Origin: Desulfobacterales bacterium
GTDB lineage: Bacteria > Desulfobacterota > Desulfobacteria > Desulfobacterales > ETH-SRB1
Direction: 5' to 3'
Length of the DNA stretch: 33,173 bases
Assembly: GCA_030610995.1 (NCBI GenBank)
Contig: JAUWQO010000019.1
Location: 1 to 33,173, forward strand
Under the pieces are notes generated by a model that did not search any database, was not told where the DNA came from, and was given only the letters and a program-made list of their open reading frames with translations. Below, in pieces: positions 1 to 7,297 of this stretch (its first letter is position 1; every line of letters begins with the position of its first letter). The position numbers and the translations under genes are program-made.

Positions 1-462
1 TTGTGGAAGGTTGTCTCTCGTGTAGCTTGCACTAAAAAACCCTTTCTTTGGAGTCAGATACTCTAAAAATTTCGATTCAACCGCTATTAATAAATGGTCG
101 TTATCAAGAAATACATCAAGGTTTGGAGGGGTTCCTCCAAGTCCAGTCGGACATTTTTTCTCAAAAGTCAGGGATTTAAATCCGTTTTTTCCGCAAAGAA
201 ATAAATCCGTCGTATTGCTTTTCCATTTAGCGAAAGCATTAACTGTTAAAGCTGATGAGGAGTGAAGCGCCTTAAATTTTTCCTGTAGTTCATTGCCACT
301 GCCGCCTTCTAATTCACGATAAACATCGGCTGACAATTTCATAGAAGGTAACAGATTGTTTTCAAGGCAAGAGACATAACCCTTATCAGATACTGGTAAG
401 TCATGCCTCTCTATATATGCACGCTTTATAGCTGATTTGCATTTCGTAAGAACATTATTCAT
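1..462 (-). CDS. Partial PD-(D/E)xK nuclease-like protein (C-terminus outside window)
   Basis: This frame is open on the minus strand from an ATG at 462 to the window edge, so only the N-terminal 154 residues are visible. It begins MNNVLTKCKSAIKRAY and contains HSSSALTVNAF and CPTGLGGTPPNLDVF, followed by AVESKFLEYL. The aspartate in NLDVF and the ExK in VESK match the active-site pattern of PD-(D/E)xK nucleases. From memory it resembles the PGN_0703-type putative restriction endonucleases (PDDEXK_13). It is the last gene of the minus-strand series of defence and toxin-antitoxin genes, and is separated from the DUF2283 gene by a long imperfect palindrome. A nuclease role in DNA restriction is an inference from the family resemblance. 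Confidence 0.6.
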   Translation of the reverse strand, partial: MNNVLTKCKSAIKRAYIERHDLPVSDKGYVSCLENNLLPSMKLSADVYRELEGGSGNELQEKFKALHSSSALTVNAFAKWKSNTTDLFLCGKNGFKSLTFEKKCPTGLGGTPPNLDVFLDNDHLLIAVESKFLEYLTPKKGFFSASYTRDNLPQ

Positions 463-474
463 ATTTCATCACAT

Positions 475-600
475 GCGAACGCTCGCCATCACCAGTGGGC
501 AGGGTAAACGGGCTTTTGTAAAAGGCGATTAAACACAAAACTTGGTAAAAACTTCAAACCGCACGACCCTGCCCATCTGAGTGAATGGCGTTGTTCGGAT
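475..600. repeat. Imperfect palindrome A, attC-like
   Basis: The arms TGGGCAGGGT (496-505) and ACCCTGCCCA (566-575) are perfectly complementary. Pairing continues outwards with bulges through CGCCAT and ATGGCG to gGAACg and GTTGTTC. The unpaired centre is about 60 bases. The site lies between the stop of the DUF2283 gene and the start of the nuclease gene. A folded site with outer AAC/GTT ends and extrahelical bases is what an integron attC site looks like, but the GTTRRRY consensus is not matched exactly. Confidence 0.5.
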
Positions 601-631
601 GTCCTTGTTTACCATTATCTCAAACGTTTTG

Positions 632-865
632 TCAGGCCGCCTTGGCTTTCGCAAGATCAAGCACTTTGGCCTGAACACTATCGAGCACGGAATCTCGAAT
701 GAACGCGCTCGCGTTAAGGATCTCAATACCAATCAGCTCCCCTTTGGCATTGAGTTCCGCCGTGATATTTGGGCTAACCTCTACACTGCCCGCCTCTGGT
801 TCATCCGATATGGCAAGATGAAGAACGTCGTCCTTCTCGAAGTATGCCATGCGTGTTTTATTCAT
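632..865 (-). CDS. DUF2283 family small protein, probable antitoxin partner
   Basis: A 77-residue protein with the DUF2283 pattern: a short strand-rich N-terminus (DVLHLAISDEP), SVEVSPNITAELNAKGELIGIEILNAS in the middle, and a short helical tail. It overlaps the end of the upstream DUF4258 gene by 8 bp, so the two are translationally coupled. DUF4258-DUF2283 pairs occur widely as small two-gene modules that behave like toxin-antitoxin systems by genomic context. Calling this one the antitoxin is an inference. The family assignment is fairly secure. Confidence 0.8.
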   Translation of the reverse strand: MNKTRMAYFEKDDVLHLAISDEPEAGSVEVSPNITAELNAKGELIGIEILNASAFIRDSVLDSVQAKVLDLAKAKAA

Positions 866-1136
866 TCTTAAACCTCCCCGATTTGATTCGAGAGTTGATT
901 TGTTGCCGGCTTATCGCATGAATCGTTACAGGCGTCAGTGTGCGCCCCTTTAGCTCATACGGTATCATGACGAAAAGTTTCTCGTGTCGGCCAATCGCGA
1001 CCACACGCCCTGTCACCGTGTCTACGTACCGCTCAGAGGAGTATCGCAAGATTTGCTCGACCGTCGTAAGATCGTATCCCCGCAAACTTAGCCGGTACTT
1101 CATATACTCGGTCCAGACAATCGTTGCCTCCTCCAT
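858..1136 (-). CDS. DUF4258 family protein, probable toxin partner
   Basis: A 92-residue protein beginning MEEATIVWTEYMKYRLSLRGYDL, followed by RYVDTVTGRVVAIGRHEKLFVMIPYE and a C-terminal TVHAISR-like strand. This matches the DUF4258 layout, a small RelE/BrnT-sized fold. The ATG at 1136 is preceded by a strong AGGAGG five bases upstream, which fixes the start. Its 3' end overlaps the DUF2283 gene. The module is bounded by palindromes A and B. A ribonuclease-type toxin role is inferred from size, pairing and context. Confidence 0.78.
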   Translation of the reverse strand: MEEATIVWTEYMKYRLSLRGYDLTTVEQILRYSSERYVDTVTGRVVAIGRHEKLFVMIPYELKGRTLTPVTIHAISRQQINSRIKSGRFKNE

Positions 1137-1149
1137 CTTTCCTCCTCAT

Positions 1150-1270
1150 CCGAATGCAAAAGTCACCTGCCGGAAAAGCTATGATGAAGCTGGCAGATGC
1201 AAAGCTTTGCGAAAATAAAGTAAATACGAAAAATGCCGCAGCTTTTCCGGTCAGGTGAACTGTTTTGTTC
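1150..1270. repeat. Imperfect palindrome B, attC-like
   Basis: TCACCTGCCGGAAAAGCT (from 1163) is complementary to AGCTTTTCCGGTCAGGTGA (1240-1258) with one bulged base. Pairing continues outwards with bulges through GAATGCAAAAG and CTGTTTTGTTC. About 60 bases lie between the arms. The right arm overlaps the last codons of brnA. This has the same position relative to its gene and the same bulged stem as the other palindromes of the array. Confidence 0.55.
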
Positions 1271-1508
1271 GGGGCGGTTGCTTGTGATGCGCAGCATATA
1301 GATCTAAAAGCCTGCGAATCATTTTTTGATATTGTGTATTATGCTTTTTTGCTTCATCTTTGAAAAAATTAACGCTGTCTTTGCTGAGAGTGATAGTGAT
1401 TTTTACATTCTCCTCTTTAAATAGCAAGTCTTCAGGAGGAGGCAGAAAATCATCTACTATGCGCAGTTTCCCCAATGGTTTATCAGTATATTTAATTTTG
1501 GCTTTCAT
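1251..1508 (-). CDS. brnA: BrnA-type antitoxin
   Basis: The ORF track starts at 1565, but the natural start is the ATG at 1508 (MKAKIKYTDKPLGK), just inside the end of brnT, giving 85 residues. It has the BrnA arrangement: an N-terminal toxin-neutralising stretch with LRIVDDFLPPPEDL, then a ribbon-helix-helix-like region (VKITITLSKDSVNFFKDEAKKH, YQKMIRRLLDLY). Members bind and neutralise BrnT and repress the operon. The final codons lie inside palindrome B, so part of the C-terminus may derive from the recombination site. Confidence 0.82.
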   Translation of the reverse strand: MKAKIKYTDKPLGKLRIVDDFLPPPEDLLFKEENVKITITLSKDSVNFFKDEAKKHNTQYQKMIRRLLDLYAAHHKQPPRTKQFT

Positions 1509-1770
1509 ATATTTTCCTTCCTTTTCGCCAATATCCCGCACCAATAATGCGTATAACACTGCCACGATATGTGAAACGAACAGTTATAATTCCATCACCG
1601 ACTTTACCAAAACAGTAAAATCGTTTTTCCTTTTGGCTGTGATTTAAGTCCTCTGCAATAATGCGGTTAGGATCGGTAAAAGCATATTGGGCAAGTTCAA
1701 ATGAAATCCTGTGTTTGTCCTGATTTTCCTTATCTTTTTTGGCATCCCATTCAAATTTTACCTTTTTCAT
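1492..1770 (-). CDS. brnT: BrnT-type ribonuclease toxin
   Basis: A 92-residue protein with the BrnT signature: FEWDAKKDKENQDKHRISFE at the N-terminus, then the strands RFYCFGKVGDGIITVRFTYR and IRIIGAGYWRKGR. BrnT proteins are RelE-fold ribonucleases that arrest translation. The gene comes first and overlaps brnA by 17 bp, the toxin-first order typical of BrnTA. The unit sits between palindromes B and C, as a self-contained cassette-like module. Confidence 0.88.
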   Translation of the reverse strand: MKKVKFEWDAKKDKENQDKHRISFELAQYAFTDPNRIIAEDLNHSQKEKRFYCFGKVGDGIITVRFTYRGSVIRIIGAGYWRKGRKIYESQN

Positions 1771-1850
1771 ATTTTATCTAATATCAAAGGTGATTTATGA
1801 AAACAATATAAAAATACATATTTAATTATGGCTTTTAGGCGAGAAGGTAG

Positions 1851-2008
1851 GCCCCGAATGCGGAGCTGAGCGAAGTAGGAACGGGCTCAAGCGAAGCTTG
1901 AAGTCCGTGACGACTTTCGCTCCAGCGGACTTGTTCGGGTGTGCGAATCAGCGCACATCCGAATTAATCAGCGGTAGGGAGCGATAGCTCCAGCGTGTTG
2001 TTGGGGTC
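1851..2008. repeat. Imperfect palindrome C, attC-like, containing 117-bp repeat copy 1
   Basis: The outer arms GGCCCCGAATGCGGAGC and GCTCCAGCG..TTGTTGGGGTC can pair with bulges. Inside are nested stems, including TTCGGGTGTGCG/CGCACATCCGAA with a 6-base loop and TCAAGC/GCTTGA. Positions 1857-1973 are identical to 2555-2671. The site lies just 3' of the PIN gene on the minus strand. Confidence 0.55.
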
Positions 2009-2540
2009 ATGTCCACTTTTTTTGCAAATCTTTAGGAGACACCTCTTCTGGATCTATAACACCATATCCTTCTGCCTCAATAATCTTCTTAAAATTTTTG
2101 TCTGAAGTAACTATGTGAGGGAGTGATTCTCCAGCAAGCCCAAAACAGCCAAGATAGTTGTGGGCACACATAAGATGCCAGACATCACGGTCATTTTGCC
2201 CAATGGAAAGGCCATGCTTTTTAATCATTTGTTCATATTCCATAGGGTGTCCGACTTTAAAATCAGGAATTGGATATGTGTCACGGATACGAAATATATC
2301 ACTGAAATATCCATTGGCGCGCTCAATAATGTTTTTCACTTTTGAGGTAGTAAGTTGCTTATATGCTGCTTTCTTCCACAAAAGTTTCTCAAATTCGAGT
2401 CTTGCAAAGATCGAAACCGAAAGGTTGAGTCCTAATTTGGTACGATTATCGGCTAAATATCTAACGGTTTCACTCCCACGTTCGTCTATAAAAAATTTAA
2501 CGATTGCACATGTGTCAAGAATTAAGATTTTCATTATCAT
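2007..2540 (-). CDS. PIN-domain protein (orphan)
   Basis: A 177-residue protein with PIN-domain hallmarks: the N-terminal acidic motif ILDTCAIVKFF, a middle FARLEFEKLLW that could supply a second acidic residue, and the C-terminal NDRDVWHLMCAH followed by PHIVTSDKNFKKI. PIN proteins are Mg-dependent RNases, usually VapC toxins. At 177 residues it is longer than typical VapC (about 130), and no antitoxin gene lies beside it before the flanking palindromes. It may be a stand-alone PIN nuclease or an orphaned cassette. The start may be the MIM or the MKI a few bases on. Confidence 0.75.
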   Translation of the reverse strand: MIMKILILDTCAIVKFFIDERGSETVRYLADNRTKLGLNLSVSIFARLEFEKLLWKKAAYKQLTTSKVKNIIERANGYFSDIFRIRDTYPIPDFKVGHPMEYEQMIKKHGLSIGQNDRDVWHLMCAHNYLGCFGLAGESLPHIVTSDKNFKKIIEAEGYGVIDPEEVSPKDLQKKWT

Positions 2541-2548
2541 CTTTATCT

Positions 2549-2722
2549 ACCCCCAATGCGGAGCTGAGCGAAGTAGGAACGGGCTCAAGCGAAGCTTGAA
2601 GTCCGTGACGACTTTCGCTCCAGCGGACTTGTTCGGGTGTGCGAATCAGCGCACATCCGAATTAATCAGCGCAAATCAGCGGGCGCGGCTTTTTGCGCTC
2701 CGCTGCATTTGCATTGTTATAT
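2549..2722. repeat. Imperfect palindrome D, attC-like, containing 117-bp repeat copy 2
   Basis: CAATGCGGAGC near 2554 pairs, with bulges, with GCTCCGCTGCATTTGCATTG ending near 2714. The right end is GTTATAT. Positions 2555-2671 match 1857-1973 exactly. The site separates the PIN gene from the small gene downstream of the PHP-ATPase. Confidence 0.5.
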
Positions 2723-2763
2723 CATTCATTGACAGGGTTGCAGGCAAATAGCGAAAGAGGCCA

Positions 2764-3057
2764 TTATGATTCTATCAACTGGTAGGCCTCTAATTCTCGG
2801 TATACTTCACTCAACTCTTTATTTAGTTGAGTAACGTATTCCTTTGCCACATAGTAAATTAGGTCTCCATCTTCCTTTTCCTCCATACTGAATTCAAATA
2901 GCCCTTTTCTCAAATGTATAACTAATTCATTAAACACCTTTTTTATTTCATTTGGTTCATCTTTAGTTAAGGGCAAACACAAAATAGAATCCTTGATTTT
3001 AAAACTTAGAAAGTGTTCTGAGCCATCCAATGTTACCTTTGCATCATGGGTTTCCAT
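2764..3057 (-). CDS. Small protein partnered with PHP-ATPase
   Basis: The likely start is METHDAKVTL at 3057 rather than the track start at 3084, because AAAGGGGG lies five bases upstream of it. This gives 97 residues. The protein has a short N-terminal strand region (EHFLSFKIKDSILCLPL) and a helical, charged C-terminal half (YVAKEYVTQLNKELSEVYRELEAY). It overlaps the end of the PHP-ATPase gene by 14 bp, so the two are almost certainly co-translated. I do not recognise a family. The tight coupling suggests a regulator or immunity partner of the ATPase. Confidence 0.7.
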   Translation of the reverse strand: METHDAKVTLDGSEHFLSFKIKDSILCLPLTKDEPNEIKKVFNELVIHLRKGLFEFSMEEKEDGDLIYYVAKEYVTQLNKELSEVYRELEAYQLIES

Positions 3058-5185
3058 ATATTTGCCCCCTTTCTCCGAATGCATTTTTCCCGCCTTCTAA
3101 GGTCCTCATACTTATTTCTTTCCAGTCGATCTTGTCTTCTTCATCCTTGATATTTACTAGATTATTCGAAAATGGATTGCCCACGAATGTTTCATACCCA
3201 TTTATCCCGTGCATTCTATAAACCGAATTGTACGGTAATGTCCGAACTGCAATATTCGCATCATGAGTAGCGATGAATATTTTCTTGCCAATCTTAGCTT
3301 TTTCTTTAATCAAGGGGACAATAACATTATTAATATATTCGTTTCCTAAGCTTTTTTCAGGTTCATCCAGTATATAAACATCTTTATCTTCTATTAATTC
3401 CCTATGTAACAACAGCATAGATGATTCACCTGTTGATGGTTCGTATAATTCACCGTTTATTGTAAAAGACTTGCTGATTAATAACAGTTCGAGAATCGTA
3501 GGAATATACTCTACGCCCTCTATAGAATTTAGTTTTGTAATTTCTTCAAAAAGTAGTGGCGAATATAAATTGTCATTTATTGATTTGATTGCTTTAGAAA
3601 ATAATTGTTGGGGAGTTTTCTTAACACTAGCTATAGGTTTAAATCTACTGTCACGAATATTGCCATCATGGATTTTAATTTCCGTTTTGCAGTAAAGATC
3701 ACCTTTTTCATCCAGGTTGCCTATATATTCAGGAGGTATGTCAATTTCTTTACGAATGTTTCTCAGAACTTCCTTTACTGCTATTTCAATTTTTATTCTA
3801 TTTGAAGCATATTTTCTGAATCCTGTCGTACTAGGTTTCCCAGGAGTCCCTGTTTTTTTGGATATCTCAAGCTTGACGTTTTCAATTAAATTATTGAAAA
3901 GATGGGCAACCTTGTGTTCGATAAAAGCTCCTATACGCTTTCCCTCTAGATCTTCTAATATTGATGTGAAACTTTCAGACAGTTCTTTGAGTTTACTACT
4001 CTCGACAAATTTAATTACTGATTTATCATTCTCTAAATAATCCTTAAACTCCTTGATTTTTTTATGTACAGCATTAACTGATACAAATTCACGCTCATGA
4101 ACTTGAATGTCTTCTGTAGAAAAATCTTTGATTTTGATTTTATTGGCGTTAGCATTCTTGATTTTTTCTGAATAGAACTGCCTATATTTAGATAGACTCG
4201 TCACATCTGTCTCTTGGGCCTTTTTAATGAAATCAATTTCCTTCTTGCAATATGAGATCCCATAGTTCAAAAGATCGATCGATATTTTTTTACAGTCTAA
4301 ATCATATATATCTGCGAGATTAGACGAACCTGATTCAAATTTATAAGAGTTAATTCCTTTGTTAGCAAAATGACGAGCAATAGCTTCGAGGATTTTTGAC
4401 TTTCCCGTCCCCTTTGAACCAAAAAAAACATTAATGTCATCATAGACTATTATTTCTAACACCTTTCTATCTTCAAAAGGTCTGATTGAAATTTTATCAG
4501 GAGCTTTTTTATCTAATAGAGAATTTATTGCTTTTCGATCTTTGTTTAGAAGCATGCAAAACTGTTCAAAACTTTCGACAGGTAACCTAAGGTCTGGAAG
4601 ATCTTTTGATATTGCTTGATATTTATCCCAATCTTGAATGTCAGAACCATATATTGATGAGTGCCCATGGCTTAAAAAAATCCCTGCTGAAATTGAATTT
4701 GTTGCTTCTTTTAACACCCTATCTTTTTGTGTTGTTTTTGAAATTAATTTTTCAATATCATTATCTATTAAATCAGGTTTTTTTTGCTTGTAATGTGCGA
4801 TGTATAAAGGGTTAAGGCTGTCAAAATTTGAAACAACATCATCAACTGAGATAGTAAAATTGTTTGGTGTAATCCCCTTAGATATTGAATACATGATTGT
4901 TTCCATTGCTCGTGCATGATTCGGAGAGACAATCACCAACAGATGGCCTCTACGCCCATCCTCTATAATATCTAGTTCAACACCAGGCCAGATTTGAAAA
5001 TCATTCCCCACAATTTCAATGAAGTCATTGTATTGTTTTATGTCAAAATGGTTATGATTAGTGATAGCAACAATTTTCACATCAGTTGAAGAAATTATCT
5101 CGTGGAATCTTCGTGCACCAATCTCTCTTGTTTGAGCATCACCTTGTTTGGTTTTTTTTGTATGGACATGAACATCGATTTTCAT
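3044..5185 (-). CDS. PHP-domain/ABC-type ATPase fusion, probable anti-phage protein
   Basis: A 713-residue protein. The N-terminus carries a PHP phosphoesterase domain: the HVHT metal motif at residues 6-9, AITNHNHFD near 40 and GVELD near 70. An SMC/ABC-type ATPase follows, with Walker A GSKGTGKS, a predicted helical and coiled-coil middle section, and a C-terminal Walker B YILDEPEKSL followed by the switch histidine in IATHDANIA. The order resembles the PHP-plus-ATPase (Ppl-type) defence proteins and the annotation family TrlF. A nucleic-acid-sensing nuclease that acts during phage infection is an inference. It is coupled to a small downstream gene and bounded by palindromes D and E. Confidence 0.82.
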   Translation of the reverse strand: MKIDVHVHTKKTKQGDAQTREIGARRFHEIISSTDVKIVAITNHNHFDIKQYNDFIEIVGNDFQIWPGVELDIIEDGRRGHLLVIVSPNHARAMETIMYSISKGITPNNFTISVDDVVSNFDSLNPLYIAHYKQKKPDLIDNDIEKLISKTTQKDRVLKEATNSISAGIFLSHGHSSIYGSDIQDWDKYQAISKDLPDLRLPVESFEQFCMLLNKDRKAINSLLDKKAPDKISIRPFEDRKVLEIIVYDDINVFFGSKGTGKSKILEAIARHFANKGINSYKFESGSSNLADIYDLDCKKISIDLLNYGISYCKKEIDFIKKAQETDVTSLSKYRQFYSEKIKNANANKIKIKDFSTEDIQVHEREFVSVNAVHKKIKEFKDYLENDKSVIKFVESSKLKELSESFTSILEDLEGKRIGAFIEHKVAHLFNNLIENVKLEISKKTGTPGKPSTTGFRKYASNRIKIEIAVKEVLRNIRKEIDIPPEYIGNLDEKGDLYCKTEIKIHDGNIRDSRFKPIASVKKTPQQLFSKAIKSINDNLYSPLLFEEITKLNSIEGVEYIPTILELLLISKSFTINGELYEPSTGESSMLLLHRELIEDKDVYILDEPEKSLGNEYINNVIVPLIKEKAKIGKKIFIATHDANIAVRTLPYNSVYRMHGINGYETFVGNPFSNNLVNIKDEEDKIDWKEISMRTLEGGKNAFGERGQIYGNP

Positions 5186-5306
5186 AAAATTCCCTACAAT
5201 TTGCGCTATCGCTTTGATGTATCTTCTTGATTGGTATTTAGAAACTGTTAATTTTTATACTTGCCGACAATTTTGATAAATTTACCCTCTGATCAAATTC
5301 ATTTAG

Positions 5307-5378
5307 ATATAACGGAAAGCTTACCGGATTTTGTGGAGCAAGGCGGAACACAATTCCGTGTAAAGCGCCAGGTTATGT
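5307..5378. repeat. Imperfect palindrome E, best attC-like candidate
   Basis: The site is 72 bp. Its outer ends ATATAAC (5307-5313) and GTTATGT (5372-5378) are near-complementary. The inner arms GCTTACCGGATTTTGTG (5319-5335) and CACAATTCCGTGTAAAGC (5349-5366) pair with extrahelical bases, and the loop is short. Length, end sequences and bulges fit an integron attC site. It lies 30 bp after the TIR gene stop on the minus strand. Confidence 0.6.
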
Positions 5379-5407
5379 TTTAATCGATTTTTATTTATTG
5401 ATTTTAT

Positions 5408-6208
5408 TTATGCCTCGACCTTCATACCAAGTTTAAGACCAAGAAATGCTAATTCTTCTTTGATACGCCTGATAGACATTTTGCTAAGTTTGTATTTTTT
5501 ATTTAGTTCTGATTCAGTATGTTGAACCAAATCACCAAGCTTTAAAATATTAGCTTTTTTAAGTTCAACAATTGCTCTTACAGGTAACTCAAGTTCTGGG
5601 ATTATTGAATATTTTGGTTTATTAATTGTATTATCAATTTCAGTATTTATTGAACGTGTGATTGTTAGAACCTCTTCTAGTATTTCCCTATCACTCCTTA
5701 TCTCAAATTTGTTTTTTGGATCCTCATTTTTCATTACTTCAAATACTTGTGATTCAAGATCTGCCCACCATTTTTCATATACTTTTTCTAAAATGTTTGA
5801 ATCCAACGCTGTGTCACCTAAAGCCTTGTTTATTGATTTAATGACTTTACTCATCTCATTTTTCCCGAAAGTGGCACATTGGAACTGGGATAATGGAGCC
5901 TTAATATCAGTTGGACGTAGCCCAAATAGTATGGGAATAACACGTGATTTAGTGAAAGTCTTAGCAAGTGCACCAGCCTCGAATAAAATCCATGGGGCTT
6001 CATAATTTTCGTTAGTAAGACAAATAATCCCAACATTTGAATTCTCTAATTCTTTCGATATTTCAGAATACCAGATTGCCCCTTTGTCAATATCATCGGG
6101 AGAAAAATAAGGTTCAACGGCTTGAATAACTGATGGAATCCAATTGCGTATTATTTCGGCTAGTTTTCTACTTTTTTCACCTGACCAGCTAATAAATAAT
6201 TTCATCAA
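5408..6208 (-). CDS. TIR-domain protein fused to an RNA polymerase alpha C-terminal-like domain
   Basis: A 266-residue protein. Residues 1-130 form a bacterial TIR domain: KLFISWSGEKSRKLAE, then YFSPDDIDKGAIWYSEI, then APWILFEAGALAK, where E77 is the likely catalytic glutamate of an NAD-cleaving TIR. A helical linker follows. Residues 203-264 (from IPELELPVRAIVELKKAN to LGLKLGMKVE) align along their whole length with the alpha-CTD of RNA polymerase, including LELxVR, GDLVQxTExEL, the SxRRIKEELxxLGLxLGM equivalent, R211 (alpha R265) and S245 (alpha S299). TIR proteins act in phage defence by depleting NAD or making signal nucleotides. The CTD may bind DNA or transcription proteins; that is inference. 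The start may be the first or second methionine. Confidence 0.88.
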   Translation of the reverse strand: MMKLFISWSGEKSRKLAEIIRNWIPSVIQAVEPYFSPDDIDKGAIWYSEISKELENSNVGIICLTNENYEAPWILFEAGALAKTFTKSRVIPILFGLRPTDIKAPLSQFQCATFGKNEMSKVIKSINKALGDTALDSNILEKVYEKWWADLESQVFEVMKNEDPKNKFEIRSDREILEEVLTITRSINTEIDNTINKPKYSIIPELELPVRAIVELKKANILKLGDLVQHTESELNKKYKLSKMSIRRIKEELAFLGLKLGMKVEA

Positions 6209-6888
6209 TAGCCTCTTTGATTAAAATATTGATTTAATATCCTAAAACAGAACAATTAGTCTGTGAACATTCGCTATTTTTTAGAATAACAATTATTATA
6301 TATTTAACCTAATAAATAAATGACATTTAATCAGGTGGTTATTATAAAATAATTATAAAAAATTGATTCGTATAAGTATTTATTTGGAAAACAAAAAGCC
6401 CCATTCTTCATATTACTGAAGCAACGGGGCTTTATTTTCTTGTAATACTATTGCTGGTCACCTGACCCTCCTGTTTGAGGTTCAAAAAACAGACCGAAAT
6501 TAATTTTGATGGTTTTGTAAAAAGTACTAATTTTGCAGATTAAGCTAAAACCGTTTTGTGTAACTGTGCGTAATTACTGGATAGCGCTAATGCTTCACTA
6601 CGTGTCCGGCTTTCGCCGGAATGACGGGAAACGGTATTTTTCGACTTTTTATAAAACCGTCAATTTTTCACACTTTATATTAAATGAATATGCAAGTCAA
6701 TTTAACTTGTTATCTTTTCGATGAGTTATCAGTATTATTTCTGAATTCACTCCTCCATGGTTATAAGAAGGAGACTTTGCATATTTGGTTAACCGTCTCA
6801 CGGTTTGTTCAAAGCCAATCGAATGCGGGACAATAATTCTCCGGGCATCAAGACTTCTAATTGAGTGGTGTCTTCAGGCCAATAATCC
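6209..6888. other. Gene-poor spacer with a terminator-like hairpin
   Basis: This stretch is AT-rich. Besides the bidirectional terminator hairpin at 6395-6433, it contains a small TCCGGCTTTCGCCGGA hairpin near 6605 of the kind dispersed in this genome. The short ORF at 6533 has no ribosome binding site or recognisable sequence. I see no gene. No integron integrase is present here, although this is the side of the cassette-like array where one would be expected. Confidence 0.6.
6395..6433. terminator. Bidirectional rho-independent terminator candidate
   Basis: AAAGCCCC (6395-6402) and GGGGCTTT (6426-6433) form a stem with a loop that contains a further TTC/GAA pairing. A-rich sequence precedes it and T-rich sequence follows, so it can work on either strand. 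It isolates the TIR gene region from the yefM region. Confidence 0.7.
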
Positions 6889-6926
6889 TTGACAATAGCA
6901 TTTTTATATGTACAATAACCTGTACA
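6889..6926 (+). promoter_or_regulatory. yefM promoter with paired TGTACA operator
   Basis: TTGACA (6889-6894), a 16-bp spacer and TACAAT (6911-6916) form a good sigma-70 promoter. Two TGTACA palindromes at 6909-6914 and 6921-6926 overlap the -10 region, with centres 12 bp apart. The E. coli yefM-yoeB operator is built from TGTACA cores of this kind. Autoregulation by YefM is therefore likely retained. Confidence 0.75.
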
Positions 6927-6937
6927 GGAGGTGCTTT

Positions 6938-7297
6938 ATGGAAGCTATAACCTATACAGCCGCCAGGCAAAACCTTGCGAAAACAATGGAAAAAGTATGT
7001 AAAGACCGCGCGCCGGTAATTGTAACACGTAAAACCTCTAACTCTGTGGTCATTATGTCACTTGAGGACTATGAAGCCCTTGAAGAAACGGCTTATCTCT
7101 TACGATCACCAAAGAACACCAGGCGTTTAATTGAATCTATCGCCCAACTTGAAAACGACAAAGGGACCGAAAAGGAACTTTTGGAACGAAACGAAATCCA
7201 TTTGAGGGTATTGGAAAACCTGAACCACTTAAACATGCTCTTTCCGGTTACTGGTCCAGACGGATCACTGATGAACCCAGGTTTATTAAGTATCTGA
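6938..7297 (+). CDS. yefM: YefM-type antitoxin with abnormal C-terminal extension
   Basis: The start at 6938 ([17 protein letters not shown]) has AGGAGG seven bases upstream; the track start at 6908 lies in the operator. Residues 1-84 match YefM ([44 protein letters not shown]). Normal YefM proteins stop about there. Here the frame runs on for about 35 residues ([11 protein letters not shown] to MNPGLLSI) that are an out-of-frame reading of the toxin gene remnant. The stop codon and the toxin's 5' end appear to have been deleted together. The protein probably still binds DNA, but has no cognate toxin. Confidence 0.85.
   Translation: MEAITYTAARQNLAKTMEKVCKDRAPVIVTRKTSNSVVIMSLEDYEALEETAYLLRSPKNTRRLIESIAQLENDKGTEKELLERNEIHLRVLENLNHLNMLFPVTGPDGSLMNPGLLSI

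Noticed and set aside
581-871. Plus-strand ORF opposite the DUF2283 gene
   Set aside because: It is the reverse of a gene with a clear family match and carries no motif of its own.
2158-2751. 197-residue plus-strand ORF
   Set aside because: It is the antisense shadow of the PIN gene plus the 117-bp repeat. It has no ribosome binding site and no protein-like pattern.
6209-6888. Integron integrase intI beside the cassette-like array
   Set aside because: No open frame or tyrosine-recombinase motif exists in this interval on either strand.
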